Shown: positions 18,894 through 27,721, counted from the first letter of the stretch. The stretch: 46,083 nucleotides of DNA from Sphingobacteriales bacterium (GCA_004144175.1 SEFT01000024.1:1-46083); one strand, 5' to 3'. Notes: generated by a model from the sequence alone, not told the origin. Program-made: numbers and translations.

Positions 18894-19757
18894 TTATTGG
18901 ATGATGGTAGTAGCATTAGAATCTGCCTTTACCTGAACAGATGCTATTGCTCTCTTCTCCATATTGAAATCGACAGGTATTGATACTATTTCGCTATTGA
19001 GCCATACCGATGATTGCAGGTAGTTCTTTTGCGGAGCATATACAAATACACAAGTGCCTTCTTTGATCGTGTTGATCATCTTGCCTGCTATCTTATCAGA
19101 TACCGCAGGGCATCCCCAGCTACGACCCAGGCGTTTTTGTCCCGCTACAAACTGATCGCAAACATAAGCTGCACCGTGTATCACTACTGCACGCTCGTAT
19201 GCTGCATTATTAAAGCCTTTATCCATGCCATGCAGGCGAAGCGAAGTGCCATGCTTGCCAACATAAGTATCGCCCGTTACATAAAAACCAAGACTGCTTT
19301 GGTGAGAGCTATTGGTATTAGAGAACATCGTTGCAAACTCGTCGCCCGAACCCTGGCCATGCGCCACGTAGTCGTTGATCAATACTTTCTTTTCACGCAG
19401 GTCTATTACCCAAAGACGATAAGCGGTAGAAGACTTAGAGAAATCACAAACGGTCAGGATGTCCTTATCGCTGCTCAGTTTGCCCGAATTACGAAGGTTG
19501 ATGTAGCCATGATAAGCCTTCTGGAACACATCAAAATCCAGCTTCTTAGATTTTGAAAAATCGATCTGGCTGTATACATCTTTAATATGCTGATCAATAT
19601 TGTTGACCTGGCTCATCACATTAATAGCAGGCTCACCATCTTGTTCGGTCACTACTACCACTTCTTTGGCAGAAGTATTATCGTTAGCTATTACCAGCTT
19701 ATAAGATGTACCGATTATTGAAAGACATACCGACGCGCACAAAACCAATTTCTTCAT
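18894..19757 (-). CDS. Murein L,D-transpeptidase catalytic domain family protein (YkuD_2)
   Basis: 287 residues. A signal peptide (MKKLVLCASVCLSIIGTSY) and a short linker precede a YkuD_2-type catalytic domain. Its motifs are RLWVIDLREKK, the HGQGSGDEF loop, His194 in VVIHGA and the catalytic Cys216 in GRSWGCPAVS. It belongs to a separate family from the L,D-transpeptidase encoded convergently next to it. It is expected to act on peptidoglycan in the periplasm. The exact reaction (crosslinking versus hydrolysis or exchange) is not known for this family as far as I recall. It is monocistronic; no consensus promoter box was found upstream of 19757. Confidence 0.88.
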   Translation of the reverse strand: MKKLVLCASVCLSIIGTSYKLVIANDNTSAKEVVVVTEQDGEPAINVMSQVNNIDQHIKDVYSQIDFSKSKKLDFDVFQKAYHGYINLRNSGKLSSDKDILTVCDFSKSSTAYRLWVIDLREKKVLINDYVAHGQGSGDEFATMFSNTNSSHQSSLGFYVTGDTYVGKHGTSLRLHGMDKGFNNAAYERAVVIHGAAYVCDQFVAGQKRLGRSWGCPAVSDKIAGKMINTIKEGTCVFVYAPQKNYLQSSVWLNSEIVSIPVDFNMEKRAIASVQVKADSNATTIIQ

Positions 19758-19977
19758 AGTCTACATTTATCGTTTGGAGTGAGGTAAAATTACCACAACT
19801 CTGATTATCAACCAATTAAATCACACTCCTTTAGGCCTCATTTAACAACCATCTGGCTTATAACTTAAATATAAGTTAAGCTATAAGTGTTTTCGATGGA
19901 CTGGCATAAGAAATCGCGCCAACAGAACAGATTAAATGCGTAAATTGCGATGTCTTTTTAAAATATTTCAATTGATT
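19758..19977. other. Divergent intergenic region before the thiolase gene, with a short palindrome
   Basis: 220 bp without a gene. It holds a perfect 7-bp inverted repeat TAACTTA-AATA-TAAGTTA at 19861-19878, which could be an operator. I find no exact TAnnTTTG box on either strand. Confidence 0.3.
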
Positions 19978-21159
19978 ATGAAAGAAGTATATATTATTTC
20001 TGCCGTTCGTACCCCTATGGGAAGCTGGGGTGGTTCTCTGAAAAATTATTCTGCAACCAAGCTGGGCGCTGTAGCCATAAAAGGCGCACTGGAAAAAGCG
20101 GGTGTAGCAGCTGCCGAAGTAAATGAAGTGATCATGGGTTGCGTATTGCAAGCCAACCTGGGACAAGCGCCTGCACGCCAAGCTGCACGTTTTGCAGGTG
20201 TGCCCGACAACGTTCCTTGTACTACGGTAAACAAAGTATGTGCAAGCGGTATGAAGGCGATCATGAACGGAGCACAAGCCATCATGCTGGGTGATGCGGA
20301 TGTAGTAGTAGCCGGTGGTATGGAGAGCATGAGCAATGTACCTTTCTACAGCGAGAATATCCGCTGGGGTAGCAAGTATGGTAACGTAAGCATGATAGAT
20401 GGTCTTGCAAAAGATGGTCTTACTGATGTGTACCACAACTACGCTATGGGTAATGCTGCCGACATGTGCGCAACAGAGTGCAAAATAAGCCGCGAAGACC
20501 AGGATGCATTTGCAATAGAAAGCTACAAGCGCAGCCAGGCTTCGGTGAACGAAGGCCGCTTCGCTGACGAAATAGTACCGGTAGAAATACCACAGAAAAA
20601 AGGTGAGCCTGTAAAATTTGCAAAGGACGAAGAGCCGTTCAATGTGAAATTTGAGAAGATACCTGATCTGCGCCCTGCATTTACCAAAGAAGGTACGGTA
20701 ACTGCTGCTAACGCCAGCACCATGAACGATGGCGCTGCTGCGGTAGTACTGATGAGCAAAGAAAAAGCAGAAGCGCTGGGCCTGAAACCAATTGCAAAGA
20801 TCAAAGGTTTTGCAGATGCAGAGCAAGCGCCTGAATGGTTCACTACAACTCCATCGCTGGCAGTACCTAAGGCAGTAGCTAAGGCAGGCCTGAAGATGGA
20901 AGATATCGAGTTCTTCGAGTTGAACGAAGCGTTCAGCGTAGTAGGACTGGCAAACATGCAAAAGATGAACCTGAAGCCTGAGCAAGTGAATGTGAATGGT
21001 GGTGCTGTATCACTGGGTCACCCGCTGGGTGCCAGCGGTGCGCGTATCATTGTAACGCTGGCTAACGTACTGAAGCAAAAAGGTGCTAAGTACGGTGCTG
21101 CGGGTATATGCAATGGTGGTGGCGGTGCAAGTGCTATGGTTATCGAGAGCGTTAACTAA
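19978..21159 (+). CDS. Acetyl-CoA C-acetyltransferase (thiolase)
   Basis: Condenses two acetyl-CoA to acetoacetyl-CoA or runs the thiolytic reverse step. 393 residues from the ATG at 19978. The acyl-accepting Cys88 is in NKVCASGMKA, and GGMESMSN follows. The active-site His348 is in GGAVSLGHPLGASG, and the second Cys378 in GICNGGGGASA. The length and N-terminus KEVYIISAVRTPMGSWGG fit biosynthetic/AtoB-like thiolases. The in-frame ATG at 19936 would add 14 atypical residues and is rejected. No fatty-acid or PHB genes are adjacent, so its pathway is open. Confidence 0.93.
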   Translation: MKEVYIISAVRTPMGSWGGSLKNYSATKLGAVAIKGALEKAGVAAAEVNEVIMGCVLQANLGQAPARQAARFAGVPDNVPCTTVNKVCASGMKAIMNGAQAIMLGDADVVVAGGMESMSNVPFYSENIRWGSKYGNVSMIDGLAKDGLTDVYHNYAMGNAADMCATECKISREDQDAFAIESYKRSQASVNEGRFADEIVPVEIPQKKGEPVKFAKDEEPFNVKFEKIPDLRPAFTKEGTVTAANASTMNDGAAAVVLMSKEKAEALGLKPIAKIKGFADAEQAPEWFTTTPSLAVPKAVAKAGLKMEDIEFFELNEAFSVVGLANMQKMNLKPEQVNVNGGAVSLGHPLGASGARIIVTLANVLKQKGAKYGAAGICNGGGGASAMVIESVN

Positions 21160-21180
21160 AACAACAGCCGATAAGAATAT

Positions 21181-21214
21181 AAAGCGCCTCCGGTACTGTA
21201 CCGAAGGCGCTTTT
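21181..21214 (+). terminator. Terminator between the thiolase gene and the convergent envelope-protein gene
   Basis: Hairpin AAAGCGCCT-c-CGGTAC / GTACCG-a-AGGCGCTTT with one mismatch and a 1-nt loop as written, followed by TTTTG. The stem is A/T flanked on both sides, so it may work in both directions. Confidence 0.82.
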
Positions 21215-21218
21215 GTAT

Positions 21219-22424
21219 TTAGTCGCGGAAGAGGAAGCCTTTGAATGTAACGCCCGGAAAGAAACCCTTGAAGTTATTCGTTGCGATTACCTCCGGTGCT
21301 ATTACAAACTGATCGCCCAGCGGGAAGTTGAGGAATGCTTTGAACGTAGTACCGGTGAAATAAGTACCGCGCTGCTTGAAGAGATAACCGGCGCCTGCGG
21401 TCATCTTTTTAAAGTATTGTCCTTTACCATCATCTACCCAAATGTTTCCAAATTCGGCATTAACGAACCAGTTATCATTTGTTTGATAGTTGCCGTCGGC
21501 CTTCTTATCGAACATGAAGTAGCAACTGGCCGATAGCCTGACCATAGGTATGTAATCGCGCATTGCCTTTTTTGAGAACCGGTATTCAAGGCCTGCTTCG
21601 GCAACCGGAGCAATGGTATTGCGCACAAGGCCTGCTCCAACGTCTACTACGGCTCCAATGCGCTTCGGGTGGTGTATCCATTGCATATAGGCATCTTCGC
21701 CCGATGTAATGCCTTTGTAAAGCATAAACCTGCTGCCAACCATGCCTTGTATCTTGCCAGACCTGCCAGGGTAGTAGAGGATGGTAGTCTTGTAGAAAAG
21801 ATCTTTGGCGAGTTTCGATTGCTGAGATACCTGCGACATGGTATCGATATAATGCTGAAGCATGTCTTCTTTTATCAAGCTATCTATTTCGTTCAGGTTA
21901 TTCAATATAAGTTTTAGTTGTATAGGCCTTGGTATATGGAATGATGCTTTCCCAAACATCGTTTTTGCTATATGCTCAAACTTAATGTTAACAGTATCCT
22001 GCTCTATTTTAAGATGCGAGATGTTACCGTTGTTTTCCACAAACAGGTCGCCATTGCTGCTATACCTGCGTATCATTATCTTATTTGGGTTTCCGGTTGT
22101 CGACTTCAGATAATCAATGCGGACAGTGCCAGAAGGACCCGCGTCCAGCGAGTCGTGAAACGGCACAAGGCTGTTCTTAAAGTCTGTCAATGTGCGGTTG
22201 ATGTTTTGCAGCATTTCATAATCCTCCAGGTACACCATCTCTACGATCATCTTGTTACCCTTTGGCAGCGATACGATATGCCGGTGATTGATGTTTGTAA
22301 TGTCGAAGCTGGAAGTAGTCTTTGAGGGTTTGGACTTCGGGCAACCTTCACATTGCGAATCTTGCGACAATACGGTGCCTGTTGCACCGGCCAGCAGTAC
22401 AAGTAACGATAAGATCTTTTTCAT
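21219..22424 (-). CDS. Exported hypothetical protein with a barrel-like C-terminal half
   Basis: 401 residues. A signal peptide (MKKILSLLVLLAGATGTVLSQ) is followed by a short Cys pair (CEGCPK, residues about 24-29) and a mixed alpha/beta region. From about residue 225 there are alternating Gly/aromatic strands ending in FKGFLFRD, as in outer-membrane beta-barrels, though the family is not one I recognise. It lies 6 bp after the putative anti-sigma gene and should be in the same operon as the ECF sigma gene, which makes it a likely effector or target of that envelope signal. This role is inferred from position only. Confidence 0.7.
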   Translation of the reverse strand: MKKILSLLVLLAGATGTVLSQDSQCEGCPKSKPSKTTSSFDITNINHRHIVSLPKGNKMIVEMVYLEDYEMLQNINRTLTDFKNSLVPFHDSLDAGPSGTVRIDYLKSTTGNPNKIMIRRYSSNGDLFVENNGNISHLKIEQDTVNIKFEHIAKTMFGKASFHIPRPIQLKLILNNLNEIDSLIKEDMLQHYIDTMSQVSQQSKLAKDLFYKTTILYYPGRSGKIQGMVGSRFMLYKGITSGEDAYMQWIHHPKRIGAVVDVGAGLVRNTIAPVAEAGLEYRFSKKAMRDYIPMVRLSASCYFMFDKKADGNYQTNDNWFVNAEFGNIWVDDGKGQYFKKMTAGAGYLFKQRGTYFTGTTFKAFLNFPLGDQFVIAPEVIATNNFKGFFPGVTFKGFLFRD

Positions 22425-22430
22425 TTTTGG

Positions 22431-23111
22431 TTAGTTTTCTAAGTAGCTGTTTAGTTTGAGTCTGTTGTTGGTAGGAGCCCTGTAGCGTGGCGTGCTATAG
22501 GCTGTATTTTCCCTATTGCCGGGCGACAATAAGTTAAGAATGCTTTCCTGCCGTACAGGTTTGAATGGAGTGACTTCAGTTGTAATGTCGTTTATGTGAA
22601 CCGTCTTTAGCTTTTTCTTTTCAACCGTAACGTATGCAGCAGGTACAGGCTGAGTTGTATCTGCTGTTACTGCTACTACGTCTGTTGCCAATGTCTTTAT
22701 TTCTTGTGCGGTATCTGTATTTGCCGTTGTAGTATTAGTTAAAGATTCCCCTTGTATTTTCGTAATAGTCCGTGATGAGTGGGTTACTGTTACAATAGGT
22801 TCTTGTTTTACTTCTTTATCGTAAATGATCCTTTCCGTTTTATCTGTTGCGGCGACAGTCGGTAAGGCTGGTTTTGAAACTTCTGTAACAGCTGGCTCGT
22901 TATCCTCGCGATTCAGAAATAATGTTGCCGCTAAGATGCAGAGTATAGCCGCGGCAGCGATGCCATAAGAGATGTGCTTCTTTTTCTTTGCAGGCTTTGG
23001 TGATCTGCGCATTTGTAGTTTATCCCAGGCGGCATTCTTATCCCATTCCATACCCGGCAGTTCATCTATTTCGTCCATCATGTTCCTTACCATCTTATCT
23101 GAACTGCTCAT
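22431..23111 (-). CDS. Single-pass membrane protein, putative anti-sigma factor
   Basis: 226 residues. A ~45-residue acidic then basic cytoplasmic segment precedes one transmembrane helix (ISYGIAAAAILCILAATLFL, about 47-66), then a long Thr/Val/Lys-rich periplasmic tail. No FecR or zinc anti-sigma (HxxxCxxC) motif is present, so the anti-sigma role rests on topology and position. The gene starts inside the 3' end of the ECF sigma gene (17-bp overlap), the standard arrangement for sigma/anti-sigma pairs. The tail might sense or bind something in the periplasm. Confidence 0.7.
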   Translation of the reverse strand: MSSSDKMVRNMMDEIDELPGMEWDKNAAWDKLQMRRSPKPAKKKKHISYGIAAAAILCILAATLFLNREDNEPAVTEVSKPALPTVAATDKTERIIYDKEVKQEPIVTVTHSSRTITKIQGESLTNTTTANTDTAQEIKTLATDVVAVTADTTQPVPAAYVTVEKKKLKTVHINDITTEVTPFKPVRQESILNLLSPGNRENTAYSTPRYRAPTNNRLKLNSYLEN

Positions 23112-23643
23112 GATAACCTCCTTCCTGTTTTATTTTGTGTTGTAATAGCTGGCGTGCCTTGCTCAACTGAGACTTTGATGTGCCTTCGGATATACCGAGT
23201 AGTATAGCAACCTCCTTATGCGTGTATTGCTCTACCACAAAGAGGTTGAATACCGTGCGGCAGCCATGTGGCAACTCCGTGATATAGCCGAATAACCGCG
23301 CAGCCTCCATACCTGAGAAAAAGCTATCGTCAGCTGGTATTTCCTCCGCAGCTTTTTCATCTATCATGATCAGCCTGCCCTTCTTGCGAAGGAACATCAG
23401 GCATTCATTCACCATGATCTTTTTGAGCCAAGGCGCTATACTGCCTTCGCCATTATACACGAACCGCTCTATCTGGTCGAAGAACTTGTAGAAGCCATTC
23501 AGCATTAGCTCTTCGGCATCTGCCTGGTTCTTTACATAGCGCAGGCATACCAGCATCATTTTTTGTGCATACCGGTCATACAGCAGCTTCTGGGCCTTTG
23601 CCTGCCTCTTTTTGCAATCTGATATGATCTGTTGTTCGGTCAT
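23095..23643 (-). CDS. ECF-type RNA polymerase sigma factor
   Basis: 182 residues. Region 2 is recognisable at YDRYAQKMMLVCLRYVKNQADAEELMLNGFYKFFDQIERF, with the core polymerase-binding helix. Region 4 has the helix-turn-helix HKEVAILLGISEGTSKSQLSKARQLL. There is no region 1.1 or 3, as expected for an extracytoplasmic-function sigma factor. It heads a three-gene minus-strand cassette with the putative anti-sigma and an exported barrel-like protein. No TonB-dependent receptor or SusCD pair follows, so it is not a classic polysaccharide-locus sigma. Confidence 0.9.
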   Translation of the reverse strand: MTEQQIISDCKKRQAKAQKLLYDRYAQKMMLVCLRYVKNQADAEELMLNGFYKFFDQIERFVYNGEGSIAPWLKKIMVNECLMFLRKKGRLIMIDEKAAEEIPADDSFFSGMEAARLFGYITELPHGCRTVFNLFVVEQYTHKEVAILLGISEGTSKSQLSKARQLLQHKIKQEGGYHEQFR

Positions 23644-23716
23644 GTGTGCCTGTACAGATATCTATATGCAGATACTGGTTAAAAGGTTGCTTTGTTTCCC
23701 CAAAAGAGTTGAAAAA

Positions 23717-25396
23717 TTATTTTGCCTCTTTTTTCGTTCTATACCCCGACAAAAAAGTCTCAAACTCCTGCAACGTATAGCTGCTCAGGTTATGCCCAGG
23801 CGTTAGGCCGCCTTTTTGAGCAGTCATTACACCATAGTACACATCGCGGAAGCCAGCTATAGAGTGGGCGTCTGGGTCAATGGATAGCAGCACGCCTTTT
23901 TCCATGGCATATTCTATCCAGCGCCAATCGATGTCGAGTCGCTTGGGGTGAGCGTTTATTTCAATAACTACGTCGTAGGCGGCGCACATGTCAATGATCT
24001 TCTTGTGGTCTACCGGGTAACCTTCGCGTGAGAGCAGCAGGCGTCCCGTCGGGTGACCAAGGATGGTTGTGTACGGATTGTGTATGGCTGCAGTGATACG
24101 GTCCATTGCCTTCTCCAGCGTCATCTTCAAGTTGCTGTGTACGGATGCTATGACAAGGTCGAATGTATTCAATACACTACTGCTATAGTCAAGGCTGCCA
24201 TCGCCCAATATATCGGCCTCTATGCTTTTGAATATTTTGAACGGGGCTAGCTTTTCATTTAATGCATCTATCTCCTGGTGTTGTGCAGCTATGCGTTCGG
24301 GGCTTAATCCATTTGCATAGTACGCAGCCTGCGAGTGGTCGCTGATGACTAAGTATTCGAGTCCCTGGTCTCGCGCTGCTTTTGCCATTTTCTCGATCGT
24401 ATCCATCCCGTCGCTCCAGGTAGAGTGGGAGTGGATAATACCCTTGATGTCGTTGGGAGTGATCAACTCCGACATCGTATGTACCGCAGCTCTGTCGACA
24501 ATACCTTCCGTCTCGCGCAGTGCAGGCGGTATGTACGAAAGGCTGTGTTCGCGGAAGATTGCCTCCTCACTCTCTGGTATCTCCGGCACTTTATACTTGC
24601 TGATGAAATAAGCCAGAAATTCGTCGCTTCCAGTAGTCATAAATACTGTATGCCAGATAGCAGCAGCATCGCATAAGTAAAACTTAATGGCGGGCTGGTT
24701 CGGTATACGTACGGTAAGGCGGTTATTAGGCTCTTCCTCAATAACCGTATCGGGTAGCGGTTCAAATTGTTTCACCACCTCGTCTCTCGATAGGTCGCTT
24801 ACGATCTCTACAAACTCCACCACCTCACTTTGGCGGCGTATAGCACCAGTTAATATGAACTTATTCTGAGGGAAGGCTTTGGATAGTTGTGCTACCAGCT
24901 CTTTCGCTGTGTTCTCTACTTCAGCCCATAGGTGGTATCCCTGGTTCTGGCGATAGTAGGTGATGCTTTGCAGCACGCTGTCCTGCGTTTTAGCACCGAA
25001 GCCCTTGACCGCTGCCAGCCTGTTCTCATTGCAGGCATATTCCAGTTCACCCAGTGTTTCTATGGCCATCTCTTTCCATATCACCGCGATCTTCTTAGGG
25101 CCAAGTCCTTTTATCTGTAGCATTTCCAGTACGCCGGGCGGTGTGGCTGCCAGTATCTTTTCCAGTACATCCAGCTTGCCGGTGCCTTGTATCTCCCTTA
25201 TCTTCTTGCCGGTACTATCGCCAATGCCTTTGCTGGCAAATAGCTCTGCATCATCCATCTCTGCTATCTCTCTAGGCAGCTTCTCTATATTGTATGCAGC
25301 AATGCTGTACGATTTAGATTTGAAGGAATTCTCTCCATGTATATCCATCAGCTTCGAGAGCAGCGCAAAGTGGTCGGCGATCTCATAGTTATTCAT
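23717..25396 (-). CDS. PolX-like protein: HhH and PHP domains with a degenerate family X polymerase domain
   Basis: 559 residues in PolX order. The 8-kDa-like domain and three helix-hairpin-helix motifs (GIGDSTGKKI near 58, GLGPKKIAVI near 97, GFGAKTQDSV near 132) come first, then a polymerase palm, then a PHP phosphoesterase domain (about 318-555). The PHP metal ligands look intact: HSHS 322-325, DHS 353-355, Glu393, His420, GHP near 447 and DPDAH 507-511. The palm aspartates look lost: GAIRRQ at 184-189 is followed by EFVEIV where DIDIL is expected, and Lys238 stands where the third Asp should be. It is therefore probably a nuclease or phosphoesterase with a DNA-binding dead polymerase part. 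It is commonly annotated polX. Confidence 0.88.
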   Translation of the reverse strand: MNNYEIADHFALLSKLMDIHGENSFKSKSYSIAAYNIEKLPREIAEMDDAELFASKGIGDSTGKKIREIQGTGKLDVLEKILAATPPGVLEMLQIKGLGPKKIAVIWKEMAIETLGELEYACNENRLAAVKGFGAKTQDSVLQSITYYRQNQGYHLWAEVENTAKELVAQLSKAFPQNKFILTGAIRRQSEVVEFVEIVSDLSRDEVVKQFEPLPDTVIEEEPNNRLTVRIPNQPAIKFYLCDAAAIWHTVFMTTGSDEFLAYFISKYKVPEIPESEEAIFREHSLSYIPPALRETEGIVDRAAVHTMSELITPNDIKGIIHSHSTWSDGMDTIEKMAKAARDQGLEYLVISDHSQAAYYANGLSPERIAAQHQEIDALNEKLAPFKIFKSIEADILGDGSLDYSSSVLNTFDLVIASVHSNLKMTLEKAMDRITAAIHNPYTTILGHPTGRLLLSREGYPVDHKKIIDMCAAYDVVIEINAHPKRLDIDWRWIEYAMEKGVLLSIDPDAHSIAGFRDVYYGVMTAQKGGLTPGHNLSSYTLQEFETFLSGYRTKKEAK

Positions 25397-25460
25397 CCGG
25401 CAAGTATTTTGGCAGCCTCAAAAATCAAGATTAAAACGCAAAAGAAAAAGCAACAGGCAT

Positions 25461-25486
25461 AAAAAAGCCGGTTGTTTTAACCGGCT
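25461..25486 (-). terminator. Terminator of cmk
   Basis: Stem AGCCGGTT / AACCGGCT (25466-25473 with 25479-25486), followed on the minus strand by a T6 run (25461-25466). The stem overlaps the cmk stop codon. Confidence 0.8.
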
Positions 25487-26175
25487 ACTGTTTGTGTAGT
25501 TCTTTCTTTAACCCACCCAAGCACTTTTTCCAGTTGCTCTTCGCGGGTCAGGTTGCTGTTGTCCAGCACTATGGCGTCGTGCGCCTGCCGCAGCGGGCTT
25601 TCTTCACGGTTGCTGTCTATGTAGTCACGCAACTCCAGGTTATGGCGTACCTCGTCCAGTGTCACGTTATGGTTGCTGGGGTACAACTCCTGGAAACGGC
25701 GTTTTACCCTTACTTCCGGCTCTGCGGTCATAAATATCTTCAGCTCGGCATCGGGGAACACTACGGTGCCTATATCACGTCCATCCATCACTATTCCTTT
25801 CTTTTTGCCCATGCGCTGCTGCTGCTTTACCGCGAAGGCACGCACTTCTTTAATAGCTGCTACAGGGCTTACTTTTTCAGCAACGATCAGGTCGCGGATG
25901 TAAGGCTCTACGTTCTCATCATTCATGCAGATATCCGAAGCCTGTCTTTCTTCATTGAAGTGGAAAGACAGGTGTATATCCTTCAGCGCTTCTACGACCT
26001 GCTCTTTATTGTTGATGTCGATTCCATGCCTTAAGAAATAAAGTGTAATAGCACGATACATAGCTCCGCTGTCAATAAAGCTGTAGCCAAGTATGGCTGC
26101 CATTTGCTTGGCCAGCGTGCTCTTTCCGCACGACGAAAAACCGTCAATCGCAATAATTATTTTCCTTGCCGACAT
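25477..26175 (-). CDS. cmk: Cytidylate kinase
   Basis: Phosphorylates CMP and dCMP with ATP in the cytoplasm. 232 residues, standard length. The P-loop GFSSCGKST is at 12-20, the NMP-binding motif DSGAMYRAIT near 36-45, and MDGRDIGTVVFPDAELK contributes the conserved Arg-Asp. It lies downstream of the M20 dipeptidase gene but has a 143-bp gap with that gene's terminator, so it is likely transcribed alone. Its own terminator stem starts inside the stop codon region. Confidence 0.95.
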   Translation of the reverse strand: MSARKIIIAIDGFSSCGKSTLAKQMAAILGYSFIDSGAMYRAITLYFLRHGIDINNKEQVVEALKDIHLSFHFNEERQASDICMNDENVEPYIRDLIVAEKVSPVAAIKEVRAFAVKQQQRMGKKKGIVMDGRDIGTVVFPDAELKIFMTAEPEVRVKRRFQELYPSNHNVTLDEVRHNLELRDYIDSNREESPLRQAHDAIVLDNSNLTREEQLEKVLGWVKERTTQTVAG

Positions 26176-26263
26176 AAAGGCAAATTTCAGCTAATTATCG
26201 CGAATAAAAAAAGGCAAGGTGTATTGGCTGACTAACCTAAAAATCTTACTTTCCTCTGGGTGT

Positions 26264-26297
26264 AAAAACAGAGAACGCTGCCCAAGGACAGCGTTCT
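26264..26297 (-). terminator. Terminator of the M20 dipeptidase gene
   Basis: Stem AGAACGCTG / CAGCGTTCT (26272-26280 with 26289-26297), followed on the minus strand by CTGTTTTTAC. Confidence 0.75.
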
Positions 26298-26318
26298 ATC
26301 AACAAATATATTCAAGAC

Positions 26319-27692
26319 TTAGTTCTTACTCATTTCTGTAAAGTACTTATGGAAGTACGGTATGGTCTCAATTCCTTTGAAGTAGTTGAAGATGTCATAC
26401 TTCTCGTTTGGCGAGTGGATGTTGTCGTTGTCCAAACCAAAGCCAAGCAGTACGGTTTTAAGTCCCAGCGTTTTTTCAAATAGTGCAATGATCGGGATGC
26501 TGCCACCGCCGCGCGTAGGTATCGGCTCTTTACCGAAAGCAGTCTTGATTGCCTCGGCTGCTGCTTTGTATGCTGCAGAGTCGGTTGGTGTTACCACAGG
26601 CTCACCGCCGTGGTGCTCGTTTACTTTTACGGTTACATAGTCGGGCGCAATGCTTTCAAAATGCTCCTGGAATATCTTAGCGATCTCTTTCGAGCTTTGG
26701 TGTGGCACCAGGCGCATAGATATTTTGGCGAATGCTTTTGAAGGCAGTACCGTCTTGGCACCTTCACCTGTATAACCGCCCCATATGCCATTCACATCCA
26801 GGGTAGGGCGGGTGCCGGTACGCTCCAGTGTAGTGTAGCCTTTTTCGCCCCATTCAGCTTTCACGTTCAGTTCTTTCGTGTACTCTTCCAGGTCGAAAGG
26901 TGCATTGTTCAGCGCCTTACGCTCCGCATCGCTCAGGTCTTGTACTTTATCGTAGAAGGCTGGGATGGTAATATGGTTATTCTCATCGTGCAGCGAGGCG
27001 ATCATCTTGCAAAGCACGTTGATCGGGTTAGCTACAGCGCCACCGTATACACCACTGTGCAGGTCGCGGTTAGGGCCTGTTACCTCTACTTCCATATAAG
27101 CCAGTCCGCGCAGGCCGGTCTCCAGCGACGGGGTCTCCATGCTGATCATCGACGTATCTGATACCAGTACGATGTCCGCCTTCAGCTTTTCTACATTTTC
27201 TTCCAGGAATTTGCCCAGGTTCACCGAGCCTACTTCTTCCTCGCCCTCTATCATGAATTTCACGTTGCAGGGCAGGGTATTAGTCTTCACCATTACCTCT
27301 ATCGCCTTCACATGCATAAACATCTGGCCTTTGTCATCGCAGGCGCCGCGTGCATATATCTTCTCGTCTTTTATCACCGGCTCAAACGGGCCACTGTGCC
27401 AAAGTTCCAGCGGATCGGCAGGCTGCACATCGTAGTGGCCATACACCAGTACGGTTGGCTTCGATGGGTCTACTAGCTTTTCGCCATATACTATGGGGTG
27501 GCCGGCAGTAGTGCATATTTCGGCTGTATCGCAGCCCGCTTTCAGCAGGCTGTCTTTTACCGCTTCGGCACAACGTGCCACATCAGCTTTGTATTTGCTA
27601 TCGGCGCTTACAGATGGTATACGGAGCAGATCGAGCAGTTCATCAAGAAAGCGTTGCTTATTTTGAGACAAATAGTCGTTCCAGACTTGCAT
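26319..27692 (-). CDS. M20-family dipeptidase
   Basis: 457 residues from the ATG at 27692. This is a two-metal M20 peptidase close to cytosolic carnosinase/dipeptidases. Metal ligands are His86 in GHYDVQP, the bridging Asp119 in GACDDKG, the catalytic Glu pair in EGEEEVGS (about 149-156), and later DLHSGVYGG in the dimerisation lid. It cleaves dipeptides or short peptides in the cytoplasm (no signal peptide). The longer frame back to 27755 starts upstream of a consensus -7 box at 27714-27721 and is rejected. It is monocistronic, divergent from queA. Confidence 0.92.
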   Translation of the reverse strand: MQVWNDYLSQNKQRFLDELLDLLRIPSVSADSKYKADVARCAEAVKDSLLKAGCDTAEICTTAGHPIVYGEKLVDPSKPTVLVYGHYDVQPADPLELWHSGPFEPVIKDEKIYARGACDDKGQMFMHVKAIEVMVKTNTLPCNVKFMIEGEEEVGSVNLGKFLEENVEKLKADIVLVSDTSMISMETPSLETGLRGLAYMEVEVTGPNRDLHSGVYGGAVANPINVLCKMIASLHDENNHITIPAFYDKVQDLSDAERKALNNAPFDLEEYTKELNVKAEWGEKGYTTLERTGTRPTLDVNGIWGGYTGEGAKTVLPSKAFAKISMRLVPHQSSKEIAKIFQEHFESIAPDYVTVKVNEHHGGEPVVTPTDSAAYKAAAEAIKTAFGKEPIPTRGGGSIPIIALFEKTLGLKTVLLGFGLDNDNIHSPNEKYDIFNYFKGIETIPYFHKYFTEMSKN

Positions 27693-27713
27693 GTGTTTTA
27701 TCTTTTTAGAGCC

Positions 27714-27721
27714 CAAATGTA
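27714..27721 (-). promoter_or_regulatory. -7 promoter element of the M20 dipeptidase gene
   Basis: The minus strand reads TACATTTG, an exact TAnnTTTG match, 21 nt ahead of the ATG at 27692. It fixes the start choice. Confidence 0.5.

Noticed and set aside
19876-20985. 369-codon minus-strand frame across the thiolase gene
   Set aside because: Thiolase on the plus strand has all catalytic motifs; the antisense frame is Cys/His-rich noise from codon bias.
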